The notes under the pieces were generated by a model that ran no database searches, was not told the origin of the DNA, and worked only from the letters and a program-made list of their open reading frames with translations. This document shows positions 45,957-55,099 of a stretch of 64,000 bases of DNA, piece by piece (the first letter of the stretch is position 1; each line of letters starts with the position of its first letter). Made by a program: the position numbers and the translations under genes. Source of the stretch: an uncultured Clostridia bacterium (GTDB lineage Bacteria > Bacillota > Clostridia > TANB77 > CAG-508); NCBI GenBank assembly GCA_948896235.1, contig CAQUUC010000002.1, positions 1 through 64,000 of the forward strand, given 5' to 3'.

Positions 45957-46844
45957 TTATTCTATATCTTGTAACAACTTTTCTAATTCTTCTTTAGTAA
46001 AATTATATTCTTTATTACAAAAATGACATACTGTATTAATATTCTTTTCAGTATTTATAATATCTTGTAATTCCTTCTTTCCTATTGCAATTAGTCCTCT
46101 TTCTATTTTTTCTTTACTACAGTCACATTCATAAATAGGTACAATATTATCCTCAATTATTTTAACATTTACATCACCTGTAATGTCTTTTGCAATTTCT
46201 TCCAGAGTCATATTTTCATCTAACATTTTACTTATGGGTTTTGCCTCTTTTATTCTATTTTCTAGAATGAATAAATCATCTTCAGTTGCATCTGGCATCG
46301 GTGTTACAATATATCCTCCACTTTTCTTTACTCCATTACTATCAACTAAAACCCCCAAAGCAACTGCTGTATTTGTTTGTTCAGATGTAGCAAAATAATT
46401 TGTAAAATCTTCTGCAATTTCACCTGTTACAAGTGGCACCATTCCTATATATGGGTCTTTTAGTCCTATGTCTTTTATTATGTTTAAATATCCAACTTTG
46501 CCTACTGCTCCACCTACATCTAATTTACCATTTGAATTTAATGGCATATCTACTAAAGGATTTTGTACATATCCTTTTAGTTTTGGTGATTTATTAGCTA
46601 CTACTACAATTCCCCCAAGTGAACCATTTCCTTTTATTTGCACAGTTAGCTTATCTTCTTTATTTTTCATATTACTAGCCATTATACTAGCAATTGTTAA
46701 TGTTCTCCCTAGTGCTGCTACAGCAACTGGACTTAAATCATGTGTAATCCTTGCTTTTTCTACCAAATGTGTAGTATTTGCACATATTATACTTACTCTT
46801 CCATCATATGCTAAAAATTTTATAATCTTATCATTACTCTCCAT
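45957..46844 (-). CDS. hslO: Hsp33 family redox-regulated chaperone
   Basis: Hsp33 becomes a holdase when oxidised. The 295-residue protein has the core (ALGRTLTIASIMASNMK, GYVQNPLVDMPLN) and the C-terminal zinc switch cysteines (CDCSKEKIERGL, then CHFCNKEYNF). The ATG at 46844 follows TAGGAGAT; an upstream open frame to 46937 has no homology. Same strand as mnmA. Confidence 0.94.
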   Translation of the reverse strand: MESNDKIIKFLAYDGRVSIICANTTHLVEKARITHDLSPVAVAALGRTLTIASIMASNMKNKEDKLTVQIKGNGSLGGIVVVANKSPKLKGYVQNPLVDMPLNSNGKLDVGGAVGKVGYLNIIKDIGLKDPYIGMVPLVTGEIAEDFTNYFATSEQTNTAVALGVLVDSNGVKKSGGYIVTPMPDATEDDLFILENRIKEAKPISKMLDENMTLEEIAKDITGDVNVKIIEDNIVPIYECDCSKEKIERGLIAIGKKELQDIINTEKNINTVCHFCNKEYNFTKEELEKLLQDIE

Positions 46845-46897
46845 TTTATATCTCCTATAAATAATTTGATAATGCTCATTATACCATATATAGCAAA

Positions 46898-46925
46898 AAA
46901 AGAAAAGGCATCTACCTTTTCTTTT
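46898..46925 (-). terminator. terminator of the glycosyltransferase-rubredoxin gene
   Basis: On the minus strand AAAAGAAAAGG and CCTTTTCTTTT flank six bases, then a T-run. Its stem begins at the rubredoxin stop codon. Confidence 0.75.
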
Positions 46926-48162
46926 ATTCTTCCTCAAACATATCTTTTCCTACTCCACATAATGGGCATACCCATGTATCTGGTAATTCTTCGAAGGGTG
47001 TTCCTGGTGCTATTCCATTATCAGGATCCCCTATTTCTGGATTATATTCATATCCACAAGCTAAACATTTATACATTTCATTTCCTCCTCTCAACTTAAA
47101 TATATTTTTATATCCTAGTGCAATTACTGCAACTACAATTAACGCAAATGATAATGCTTTCCATATTCCACTTTCTAATAATACTATTGCAAACATCCCA
47201 AATGTAGCACTAATTCCATATAATATTAAAACTGCTTCTTTTTGTGTAAATCCTTTTTTTAACATTTTATGATGTAAATGTCCTTTATCTGGCATTACTA
47301 CTGCTTTTAGTGATTTTCCTTTTATTATCCTTCTAACAATTGCAAATAACGTATCAAATACTGGAAGAGCTAGCACTATTAATGGCGCTACTATTACTAT
47401 TAAAGTATATGTCTTTGCAATTCCTAATATTGATATTACTGCAAGTGAATAACCTAAAAAGTTTGATCCTGTGTCTCCAATAAATGTCTTTGCAGGATTA
47501 AAATTAAATGGTAAAAATCCTGTTAATGCTCCAGCAAGCGCTGTTATCATAATTATTGCAATAAGTGGTGAACCATTTAGTGAAAATATAATTATTAATG
47601 ATAAACATGATATTAATGATATTCCTGAAGATAATCCATCTAGTCCGTCTATTAAATTAATTGCATTTGTAATTCCTACTATCCATCCAAGTGTTAATAT
47701 TGTAGAAAATACTTTGTTTAATTCCATTAGCTCATCAGTTTCTAAAAATGGTATACTAATATGTTCTATTACAACTCCACTTTTTATTACTAAAATAGCA
47801 GCAATTATTTGACCTGCAAGTTTTACAAGTGGTGAAATACCTTTTAAATCATCTATAAAACATGTTATTATTATAACCAGTGCTCCGAGAAAAAAACCTA
47901 CTAATTTTAAATAATATTGTTCTTCTCCTAAATTAATTGAACCTTCTATTCCCATAATTGTAAGTAAGTATATTATAGACACTAGAAATCCTGCAATAAC
48001 AGCAAGACCTCCTAAGCGTGGCATTACTTTTTTATTTATTCTTCTTTCGTCTTTTGGTGAATCAACTGCACCTACTTTTTTTGCAAGTTTAATGGTATAT
48101 GGTGTAATAACAAATGCCGTAATAAATGCAAGTAAAAATGCAATTGCTATGTCTCCCCACAT
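46924..48162 (-). CDS. WecA/TagO-type glycosyl-1-phosphate transferase read through into rubredoxin
   Basis: Residues 1-360 are a family 4 glycosyl-phosphate transferase (MraY/WecA/TagO type) with ten or so helices and the motifs DDLKGISPLV, NAINLIDGLDGLSSG, FIGDTGSNFLGYSL and HLHHKML; it should start a wall polymer on undecaprenyl phosphate. The last 50 residues (47076-46924) are a complete rubredoxin with both CxxC pairs (YKCLACGYEYNP, WVCPLCGVG). The joining codons LRGGNE are a GGAGGAAAT Shine-Dalgarno sequence for the rubredoxin ATG. So either a fusion or a lost stop codon with independent rubredoxin translation; both products are likely. No frame change is involved. Confidence 0.85.
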   Translation of the reverse strand: MWGDIAIAFLLAFITAFVITPYTIKLAKKVGAVDSPKDERRINKKVMPRLGGLAVIAGFLVSIIYLLTIMGIEGSINLGEEQYYLKLVGFFLGALVIIITCFIDDLKGISPLVKLAGQIIAAILVIKSGVVIEHISIPFLETDELMELNKVFSTILTLGWIVGITNAINLIDGLDGLSSGISLISCLSLIIIFSLNGSPLIAIIMITALAGALTGFLPFNFNPAKTFIGDTGSNFLGYSLAVISILGIAKTYTLIVIVAPLIVLALPVFDTLFAIVRRIIKGKSLKAVVMPDKGHLHHKMLKKGFTQKEAVLILYGISATFGMFAIVLLESGIWKALSFALIVVAVIALGYKNIFKLRGGNEMYKCLACGYEYNPEIGDPDNGIAPGTPFEELPDTWVCPLCGVGKDMFEEE

Positions 48163-48264
48163 AAGTAGACCTCCTATATTTGTTAATATGATATTAACAA
48201 ATATATCACAATAAGATGTATATTACAATATTTTTTTAATATATATGTAATAAAATGGTTATGG

Positions 48265-48298
48265 GTTGTCAAAATTCCCCGTCCCCATTGACAACCAC
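48265..48298. repeat. second REP-like element
   Basis: The core TTGTCAAAATTCCCCGTCCC is nearly the same as the right arm of the palindrome at 8160-8226. Here it forms a small GGTTGTCAA/TTGACAACC hairpin just upstream of the ylbJ ribosome binding site. Confidence 0.65.
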
Positions 48299-48314
48299 TT
48301 GGAGGTAGTGTTAA

Positions 48315-49507
48315 ATGAAGTCACATTTTTTCTTTTTTTCTATAAAAAAACATTTATTACCCTGCTTATTTATACTTTTTACTATATGTTTAATAATATT
48401 TTCTAGAGAAAATTTGTCTGCTACAAAGAATGGTCTACTACTATGGGCAAATTCTGTTGTCCCTGCTCTTTTACCTTTTTTTATAGCAACAGAACTACTT
48501 TCTCATACTACTGTGGTAAATTTTATAGGAAAGTTACTTAATAAATATATGAAACCTATTTTTAATGTACCTCGGAATTGGTGCTTATGCTTTTATTATG
48601 GGAATTATAAGTGGTTATCCAGTTGGCGCAAAGATTGTTACTGAATTTAGAAAAAATGGAGACTGTTCTAGAGCTGAAGCTGAAAGGTTACTCGCCTTTA
48701 CTAATAATTCTGGTCCTCTTTTTATTATTGGTACTGTTGGTATTAGTATGTTTGGTAATACTTTAATACGGAGTACTTCTATTTATAACTCATATATTAT
48801 CTTGTATTATAGTTGGCTTTTTATTTAGATTTTGGAAATATAAGGATAAAGAATTTGTATCTTCTAAGAATTCTTCTGTTTCTTCTAAAAGTATTGCAAC
48901 TTTTTCTAATTTAGGAGAAATATTATCAAGTAGTATTATGAACTCAGTTAATACAATTGTTATGATTGGTGGATTTGTAATTCTATTTTCTGTAATAATA
49001 TCAATTTTAAATAATTCTGGACTACTAGATATAATATGTAAAATATTTTACCCAATTTTTAATATGTTAAATATTGATACAAGATTTATTAATCCTATTA
49101 TTTCAGGACTTATCGAACTTACAAATGGATTAAATATCCTTGCTAATATTAATACTAAATCCTTTTCTATTCTAATTACTTTTGCAAGTTTTATTTTAGG
49201 ATTTGGTGGTATAAGTGTTGCTCTTCAAGTTTTAAGCATTACTTCAAAAACAGATATATCTATAAGTGCTTATATTATAGGAAAATTATTACAAGGCACA
49301 ATTGCTGCTATTTTAACATATGCTATTGTTCACATTTTCCCAATATTTAATCTAGATCTAGTCCCAATGTTTTCTAGTAATGTGAATAAACTACCTGCAT
49401 TTTCTGCATATATTAATCCTTATAATATGTTTATTTTACTTTTAATTATTACCACTACTACATTTATTATCTTAAACAGAAAAAAATATAAACTTAATAA
49501 GGGATAA
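48315..49507 (+). CDS. ylbJ: YlbJ-type sporulation integral membrane protein, two +1 shifts
   Basis: YlbJ-like proteins carry nucleoside-transporter gate domains and are needed for spore formation in Bacillus. Three frames must be joined. The first shift is CCT CGG AAT (CGG at 48573-48575), giving FNVPGIGAYAFIMGIISGYP; the second is ATA CGG AGT (48769-48771), giving TLIGVLLFITHILSC. Both sites lie within hydrophobic segments that become continuous helices. The product is 396 residues, the family size, with gate motifs VGAKIVTEFRKNG and LLAFTNNSGPLFIIGTVG. The start follows TTGGAGG. One gene needing two events argues strongly against random mutation. Confidence 0.9.
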
Positions 49508-49586
49508 AATTTATCATATGTAATTTGATTTTGCATATAAGTATAAAGAAGTATTATTGTTTTTTTATAAGATGGGAGTGTTTTAA

Positions 49587-49805
49587 ATGGATAGAAATAT
49601 GGATTTTGGTGGGTTTGATAATATGAATTTTGATCCTAATATGGTAAATGACAATATTTATAGGGATCCAATGTTTAACCCTATGTTACAGTATGAACAA
49701 GCGTATATGTATTATAGATATTTATCTCAGCAAATGGAATATAAAATAAAGTGCAAAGAATATGATAAGCTTTGTGGCAAGGAAAAAGAAAGAAGAATTG
49801 AATAA
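49587..49805 (+). CDS. 72-residue Met/Asn/Tyr-rich protein
   Basis: The first half is Asp/Asn/Met-rich (NMDFGGFDNMNFDPNMVN), the second a helix with YEQAYMYYRYLSQQMEYK. No membrane segment. It follows ylbJ on the same strand with its own GGGAGTG site. It looks like a small spore or surface protein, which I cannot place. Its last codons form the left arm of a terminator. Confidence 0.55.
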   Translation: MDRNMDFGGFDNMNFDPNMVNDNIYRDPMFNPMLQYEQAYMYYRYLSQQMEYKIKCKEYDKLCGKEKERRIE

Positions 49806-49818
49806 TTCTTCTTTCTTT
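49785..49818. terminator. bidirectional terminator, 15-bp perfect stem
   Basis: AAAGAAAGAAGAATT, GAAT, AATTCTTCTTTCTTT. The stem includes the stop codon of the 49587 gene and lies between it and the deoA end. Confidence 0.85.
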
Positions 49819-49820
49819 AT

Positions 49821-51126
49821 TTATTTAACAATACCAATTATAGCTTTTGGTTCTTCTATCTTTTCTTTTGAAATCTTATATGTCTCTTTTAGCTTAGCTA
49901 CAGCCTCATTTCCTAAGTTTTCATTATTTGCATGTACATAACAAAGTATATCCCCTATTTTTACCTCATTTGAGACCTTTTTACAAAATACAATTCCAAC
50001 ACTTTGGTCTATATTATCTTCTTTTCTTACCCTTCCTGCCCCAAGAAGTCCTGATATAACTCCTACTTCTCTTGCATTTATTTTTTCTACATAACCCTCT
50101 TTATCTGATATTACAGGAATTATAAATTTTGCTTTTTCAAATTTATCTATATCCTCTAAATATGAAACATTTCCACCTTGATTTTCTATAAGTTCTTTAA
50201 ACTTATTATATGCCTTTCCATTTTGTATATTTTCTAATATCTTTTGTTTGTTTTCCTCAATGTCTTCACAAATCCCCGCAAGTTTTATCATATAGCTACC
50301 TAGCTCTAATACTACTGCTTTTACATCTTCTTCCATATTTCCTTTAAGTGCTTTAATTGCTTCAATCACTTCTAGATTATTTCCAACACTGACACCTAGA
50401 GGCTGATCCATATTGGTTAAAACACATACTGTTTCTTTTCCTGCAAGTTTTCCTATTTCTTTCATAGTCTCAGATAATTTTATAGCTTGTTCTTTGTTCC
50501 CGCATAAAAGCTCCAGTTCCACAAGTAACATCTAAAACTATTTTATTAGCTCCTGCTGCTATTTTTTTACTCATTATACTAGATGCAATAAGTGAAATAT
50601 TATCTGTACAAGAGATTGTATCTCGTAACGCATATAATAATTTATCAGCTGGTGCTAGATTTAAAGTTTGTCCAATTAAACTTATTCCAATACTTTTAAC
50701 ATTTTTTATAAATTGTTCAATTTCAACATTTGTATTATATCCTGGAATTGATTCTAATTTATCTATTGTTCCTCCTGTAAAACCAAGTCCACGTCCAGAC
50801 ATTTTTGCAACTGGTATACCAAAGGAAGCAACAATAGGAAGAAGAATTAAACTAACTTTATCTCCTACTCCTCCTGTTGAATGTTTATCAACAACATTTT
50901 TTCCAAATACTGATAAATCTAACCTTTCACCAGAATTTGCCATACTTAATGTTAAGTTAGTAGTTTCTTCATCATTCATTCCATTTATATATATTGCCAT
51001 AACTAATGCTGCTGCTTGATAGTCTGTTATTTCTCCATTCGTATATCCTTTAACAAAATACTCAATTTCTTCTTTTGTTAATTCTTTTTTATCTCTTTTT
51101 TTAGCTATAATTTCTAAAATGTTCAT
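49821..51126 (-). CDS. deoA: pyrimidine-nucleoside (thymidine) phosphorylase, +1 shift at CGGG
   Basis: The enzyme cleaves thymidine or uridine with phosphate. The first part contains KHSTGGVGDKVSLILLPIVA and SGRGLGFTGGTIDKLESI, ending in DVTCGTGAFM. Then ATG CGG GAA (CGG at 50500-50502) breaks the frame; reading CGGG as Gly gives GAFMGNKEQAIKLSETMKEI and continues through ALELG-type C-terminal sequence to 434 residues, the standard size. The zero frame adds 10 codons and stops. It pairs with deoD 7 kb away in salvage. The start follows AGGAGAATA, 11 bases after rnhB. Confidence 0.93.
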
Positions 51127-51137
51127 TAATATTCTCC

Positions 51138-51773
51138 TTATACAAAATTCTTCGTAAAACTTCTTCTATGTATTGGGCATAATCCATATTCTTTTATTGC
51201 TTGTATATGAGTAGCTGTTCCATAACCTTTATGATTAATAAATCCATACATTGGATATATTTCATCCCACTGTCTCATTATTCTATCCCTTGTTACTTTA
51301 GCAATTATAGATGCACATGATATTGAATAGCAAAGTGCATCTCCTTTAATAATAGCTTTATATGGAATTCCTAAAGTATCTATTTTATTTAGAGCATCTA
51401 CTAAAATAAGATTTGGTTTTACTTTAAGTTCTTGTAAAGATGTAGTAAGTCCAAGTTTTGTTGCATTTAATATATTTATTTCATCTATCTTGTTATGGTC
51501 TATAATTCCTACTCCATAACTTATGGCTTCTTCTATTATTTTATCATATAGTTCTTCTCTTTTCTTTTCTGAAACTTTTTTAGAATCATTAACCCCTTCT
51601 ATCATAGACTCTTTTGGCATTATAACGCTTGCAACTACAACAGGTCCTGCAAGTGGTCCACGTCCAGCTTCGTCAATTCCGCATATATAATTCATATTAG
51701 AATTGCTATTATATATATCTTCCTCTATTTGCTTTAATTTTTTAAGTCTTAATTCTTCTTTTTCTTTCATCAT
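51138..51773 (-). CDS. rnhB: ribonuclease HII
   Basis: RNase HII removes single ribonucleotides and RNA primers. The 211-residue protein has the D-E-D-D motif set: CGIDEAGRGPLAGPVV, ILVDALNKID, and SIIAKVTRDRIM. Start after AAAGGAATA. Part of the minus-strand set rnhB-deoA. The lone CGG spans codons (TGC GGA). Confidence 0.95.
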   Translation of the reverse strand: MMKEKEELRLKKLKQIEEDIYNSNSNMNYICGIDEAGRGPLAGPVVVASVIMPKESMIEGVNDSKKVSEKKREELYDKIIEEAISYGVGIIDHNKIDEINILNATKLGLTTSLQELKVKPNLILVDALNKIDTLGIPYKAIIKGDALCYSISCASIIAKVTRDRIMRQWDEIYPMYGFINHKGYGTATHIQAIKEYGLCPIHRRSFTKNFV

Positions 51774-51790
51774 TTATTCCTTTATAAAAA

Positions 51791-52258
51791 TTATTTTACA
51801 ACTACATTTTTCATATCAGTTAATTTATGATAAGTTATTCCGTCGTTTTCATATCCCTTAACATATATAACTTCTTCGGTTTCGTAATTAACTATATATC
51901 CATCTTCTATATCAATTTTTTCTAGTCCCATACTTATTAAATCATCTTTTGATAATAAATAAAATTTACTTGTATCATCTATAATTCCTACATTTATCAT
52001 TTCATCTATTTTCTTATTACCTGAAACTTCACTTAACACTGTTCCTTTATAGTTATCTTGGTTATTATTAAATTTAGCTTGTTCTGCTATAGTTTTAGTT
52101 TTTGCTTGAATTAGCATCATATTTGTATTAACTGTTTGAAGTGTTGCTTGTTTTATAACTGAAGTCCCTATATATACTGTAGCCCCCCCAATAATTAGTA
52201 ATATTATAATTGTTATTACTAAAGATACTATTGTTATTCCTTTTTGATTTATTTTCAT
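51791..52258 (-). CDS. small pseudopilin
   Basis: Class III signal: MKINQKGITIVSLVITIIILL, cleaved probably after KG, then one helix and a 100-residue soluble domain ending YVKGYENDGITYHKLTDMKN. This matches residues 90-130 of the LamG protein at 4116 in pattern (YxTxEVxxxxGxxxxGxxYxKLxD). The Glu5 of classic pilins is Ser here. It may be a pilus or secretion subunit; no prepilin peptidase or assembly ATPase gene is in the window. Same strand and near rnhB. Confidence 0.7.
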   Translation of the reverse strand: MKINQKGITIVSLVITIIILLIIGGATVYIGTSVIKQATLQTVNTNMMLIQAKTKTIAEQAKFNNNQDNYKGTVLSEVSGNKKIDEMINVGIIDDTSKFYLLSKDDLISMGLEKIDIEDGYIVNYETEEVIYVKGYENDGITYHKLTDMKNVVVK

Positions 52259-52505
52259 TGCAAAACCTCCTATTTCTACCTTTACTGTATTAAGCTTATT
52301 TATTTCATATTTATTATATCGATTAATAAATATATTTTCAAGTGTGATTTTGTATTTTTTTGCTATTACATATGTTTTGTTATTACTTAAATTATATGTA
52401 TAGACTAAACATTAACATACTTTTCACAAATAATTCACAATTATATTGTATTATAGTATAGAAATAGGTTATAGTAATTATAAGCTTAATAATTGGAGGT
52501 TAATT

Positions 52506-53740
52506 ATGGAAGATAATTCACAAAATAATAAAGCTACATATAAAGTAGTTGGTTTTTCTAATAATGATTCTAATAAAGGAAAAAATAGTTTTTCTAAAAC
52601 TGTACTAGTGCCATTTTTCTCAGGAATTCTTGGAACTTCTCTTGTAATAGGCACTTGTTTTGGTGTTCCTCGGGGTTCGTGAAAAAATATTAGGTAATAC
52701 TGTAGTACAAACTACTGCAAACGCATCACGGAAATGAAAATAGTAATTCATTTAATGGTAGTCTTACACAAATATCACTTTCAAGTTATTCCGATACAGG
52801 TGTTAGTGTAGCCCAAAAAGTACGACCATCTATTGTTGGTATTACCGTAGAATATTCTGTAAATTCAATTTTTTCTAAAAATGGTACTGCTACTGCAAGT
52901 GGCTCTGGTATTATTATGAGTGAAGATGGTTATATTTTAACTAATAATCATATTGTTAATTCTGCTTCTAATAATTCCTATTATGAAGTAGCAAAAGCAA
53001 GTAAATTAACTGTTTACTTATATAATGATGAAACACCATATGAAGCAAAAATTATAGGTACAGATGAGCAAACAGATCTTGCTGTTATAAAAATAGAAAA
53101 ATCAGGCTTAAAGGCTTGCGAACTTGGAGACTCTAATTCTGTAAAAGTTGGAGAATTTTCAATGGCTATTGGTAATCCACTTGGAATGCAAAGTAGTGTA
53201 ACTGGAGGAATGATTAGTGCTGTTAATAGAGAGGTTACAGATGCTGATGGGAAAACATATATTTTAATTCAAACAGATGCTGCTATTAATGCTGGAAATA
53301 GTGGTGGCGCATTAGTAAATGCTGAAGGAAAAGTTATTGGTGTTAATACTTTAAAACTTTCAGGAACTGGTATTGAAGGTATGGGATTTGCTATCCCTAT
53401 AAATTCTACTCTTGATATTTATGAACAATTAATTCAATATAATAAAGTTAAAAGACCATATATTGGAATTACTGGACTTGATTTAGATGAGAAAACTGCT
53501 GAATACAATAAACTTGTTGTTGGAATTTATATAAAAGCTATTGATGATTTTTCTAGTGCTGAAAAAGCTGGTCTTAAAGTAGGAGATGTAATTGTTGAAG
53601 CTGATGGTAAAAAAGTTACTACTATGAATGAGTTAAATGAAATTAAAAATACTCATAAAATTGGTGATGAAATGACTTTAAAGATTAATAGAAATGGAAA
53701 AGAAGTTTCTGTTACTCTAACTCTTGCAGAACAACCCTAA
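52506..53740 (+). CDS. htrA: HtrA/DegP-type membrane serine protease, two +1 shifts
   Basis: HtrA proteases degrade misfolded proteins outside the membrane. Three frames join at CCT CGG GGT (CGG at 52671-52673, reading CFGVPGVREKILG) and TCA CGG AAA (52729-52731, reading NASGNENSNSF). The first lies in the membrane helix, the second in the linker. The protease core is intact: TNNHIVNSA (His), TDLAVIKIEK (Asp), NAGNSGGALV (Ser), then a PDZ domain (FSSAEKAGLKVGDVIVEADG). In all 410 residues, a normal size. Without the shifts only a 55-residue fragment would be made. The start is the ATG after TGGAGGTTA. Confidence 0.93.
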
Positions 53741-53754
53741 ATAGAATAGTGAAA

Positions 53755-53783
53755 TAAACATTGTATAAATGATACAATGTTTA
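53755..53783. terminator. terminator of htrA
   Basis: TAAACATTGTAT, AAATG, ATACAATGTTTA, then a T-run on the plus strand. Confidence 0.85.
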
Positions 53784-53878
53784 TTTTTTCTTAAGATTTT
53801 ATTTTCTAATTCTACACTATTCATTCACAAAATGGACAAATATGTTTTATATTATATAAACATACAAGGAGAGTATAA

Positions 53879-53911
53879 ATGTTACTCCTTTATACTTTCT
53901 TTTCAATATAA
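53879..53911 (+). CDS. 10-residue hydrophobic micro-peptide in its own transcript
   Basis: ATG after ACAAGGAGAGTATAA encodes MLLLYTFFSI. It is preceded by a plausible promoter (TGGACA and TATAAA, 16 apart, 53833-53860) and followed by a hairpin (TTCAATATAAG/CTTATATTGAA, 53902-53927) and a terminator. It might be a type I toxin-like, leader or sRNA gene. No known family recognised. Confidence 0.35.
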   Translation: MLLLYTFFSI

Positions 53912-53944
53912 GTAAGCTTATATTGAACATCCCCTTTTATTTTC

Positions 53945-53975
53945 AAAAAACGGCTACTAAAAGTAGTCGTTTTTT
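53945..53975 (+). terminator. terminator of the micro-peptide unit
   Basis: AAAAAACGGCTACT, AAA, AGTAGTCGTTTTTT. Strong stem with a T-run; also usable on the minus strand. Confidence 0.8.
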
Positions 53976-54008
53976 ATTTAATTTAGATATTGAACAAACT
54001 GAATATAA

Positions 54009-54045
54009 AATGAGGGAACTGTTTTAAATAGTCAGTTCCCTCATT
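54009..54045 (-). terminator. terminator of the 54092 gene
   Basis: AATGAGGGAACT and AGTTCCCTCATT flank a 13-base loop, 46 bases after the stop codon. Confidence 0.75.
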
Positions 54046-54091
54046 CTTTGCTACTTTTAAGAGCAATTGTCACATTTTTCATTAAAATATG

Positions 54092-54379
54092 CTATTTGTA
54101 GTATTCCAGATCAAAATTGTGAGTAATAGGATTTCTCATATAACATACTCCATTACGGCGTCGCATGGTATCCCGATTTTGTAAAAAGTCTAAGCTGTCA
54201 GATACATGTTTGTCAATTAAAGGGATATCGTTATAAAAGCTAGAACCTTCAAGATACTTGTTAACAGTATTTACGACCGCCTCCTTAGTAAAGATATCCT
54301 TACGAAGAATAACTCCGATTACAAGATTTCGTACATCTTGTAAATTTTGTACATCTTCGTTGTGTTTAACATTAGCCAT
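54092..54379 (-). CDS. hypothetical 95-residue protein, GC-richer single-gene unit
   Basis: Unknown protein with a mixed helical sequence (NLVIGVILRKDIFTKEAVVN) and a basic stretch (RDTMRRRNGV). It has its own promoter (TTGAAA / TATAAT, 17 apart, near 54500), an AAAAGGAGG site and its own terminator. Codon use (CGC, GCG, CGA) differs from the surrounding genes. An in-frame CGG occurs in AAT CGG GAT; a +1 reading there would end after about 12 codons, so here it must be arginine. Probably acquired, together with the other three genes of this type. Confidence 0.6.
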   Translation of the reverse strand: MANVKHNEDVQNLQDVRNLVIGVILRKDIFTKEAVVNTVNKYLEGSSFYNDIPLIDKHVSDSLDFLQNRDTMRRRNGVCYMRNPITHNFDLEYYK

Positions 54380-54593
54380 ATTGTATACCTCCTTTTGTTA
54401 ATTAGATAAGCGACATTGCTCAAGTAACATTAATTCCAAAACAAATTAGTTTACTTAAAATTAATACGTATACATGTATGAAATTTAGAACAATTATAAC
54501 AAATATTTTAGCTATTTTCAATTAAATTATAATTTTTTGTATGGTGTGTATATTAGCTTTACTTTTGACAGCTTTTAATGACTTTTACTAAAA

Positions 54594-54637
54594 TAAAAGA
54601 AAAGCAGTAATCTAAATCGATTACTGCTTTTCTTTTA
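54594..54637 (-). terminator. terminator of rplM-rpsI, 19-bp perfect stem
   Basis: Arms 54594-54612 and 54619-54637 around TAAATC. A second GACTTTT/AAAGTC hairpin follows at 54645-54661. On the minus strand both precede or follow T-rich stretches. Confidence 0.85.
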
Positions 54638-54670
54638 TCATTTCCGACTTTTGAAAAAGTCGACCCTTTT

Positions 54671-55078
54671 CTATCTCTTACTAAATTGTGGTGCTTTTCT
54701 AGCTTTTTTAAGTCCGTATTTCTTTCTTTCCTTCATACGAGGATCTCTTGTTAAGAAACCGTTTGCTTTTAATTCTGGTCTATATTCAGCATTAGCTTCG
54801 TTTAAAGCTCTTGCTATTCCGTGACGGATTGCTCCTGCTTGACCAGTGTATCCTCCACCTACTACTTTACAAATAACATCATATTTTGAAAGTGTATTTG
54901 TAACTGTTAGTGGTTGTCTTACTATAACTTTTAATGTTTCTAGTCCGAAGTATTCATCTATACTTTCTCCATTAATTGTTATAACTCCTGTTCCTTCTAC
55001 TAAACGAACTCTTGCAATTGAACTTTTTCTTCTACCTGTACCATAGAACATTATTTTTTCTTTACTTGCTTTAGGCAT
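54671..55078 (-). CDS. rpsI: 30S ribosomal protein S9
   Basis: The 135-residue protein shows TGRRKSSIARVRLV, the internal GGYTGQAGAIRHGIARAL, and the conserved C-terminal tail KARKAPQFSKR that reaches the P site. Four CGG trinucleotides all cross codon boundaries, a good control for the +1 rule. It follows rplM by 21 bases, with AAGGAGG before the ATG. Confidence 0.98.
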   Translation of the reverse strand: MPKASKEKIMFYGTGRRKSSIARVRLVEGTGVITINGESIDEYFGLETLKVIVRQPLTVTNTLSKYDVICKVVGGGYTGQAGAIRHGIARALNEANAEYRPELKANGFLTRDPRMKERKKYGLKKARKAPQFSKR

Positions 55079-55099
55079 TTATATTTCCTCCTTAAATTC

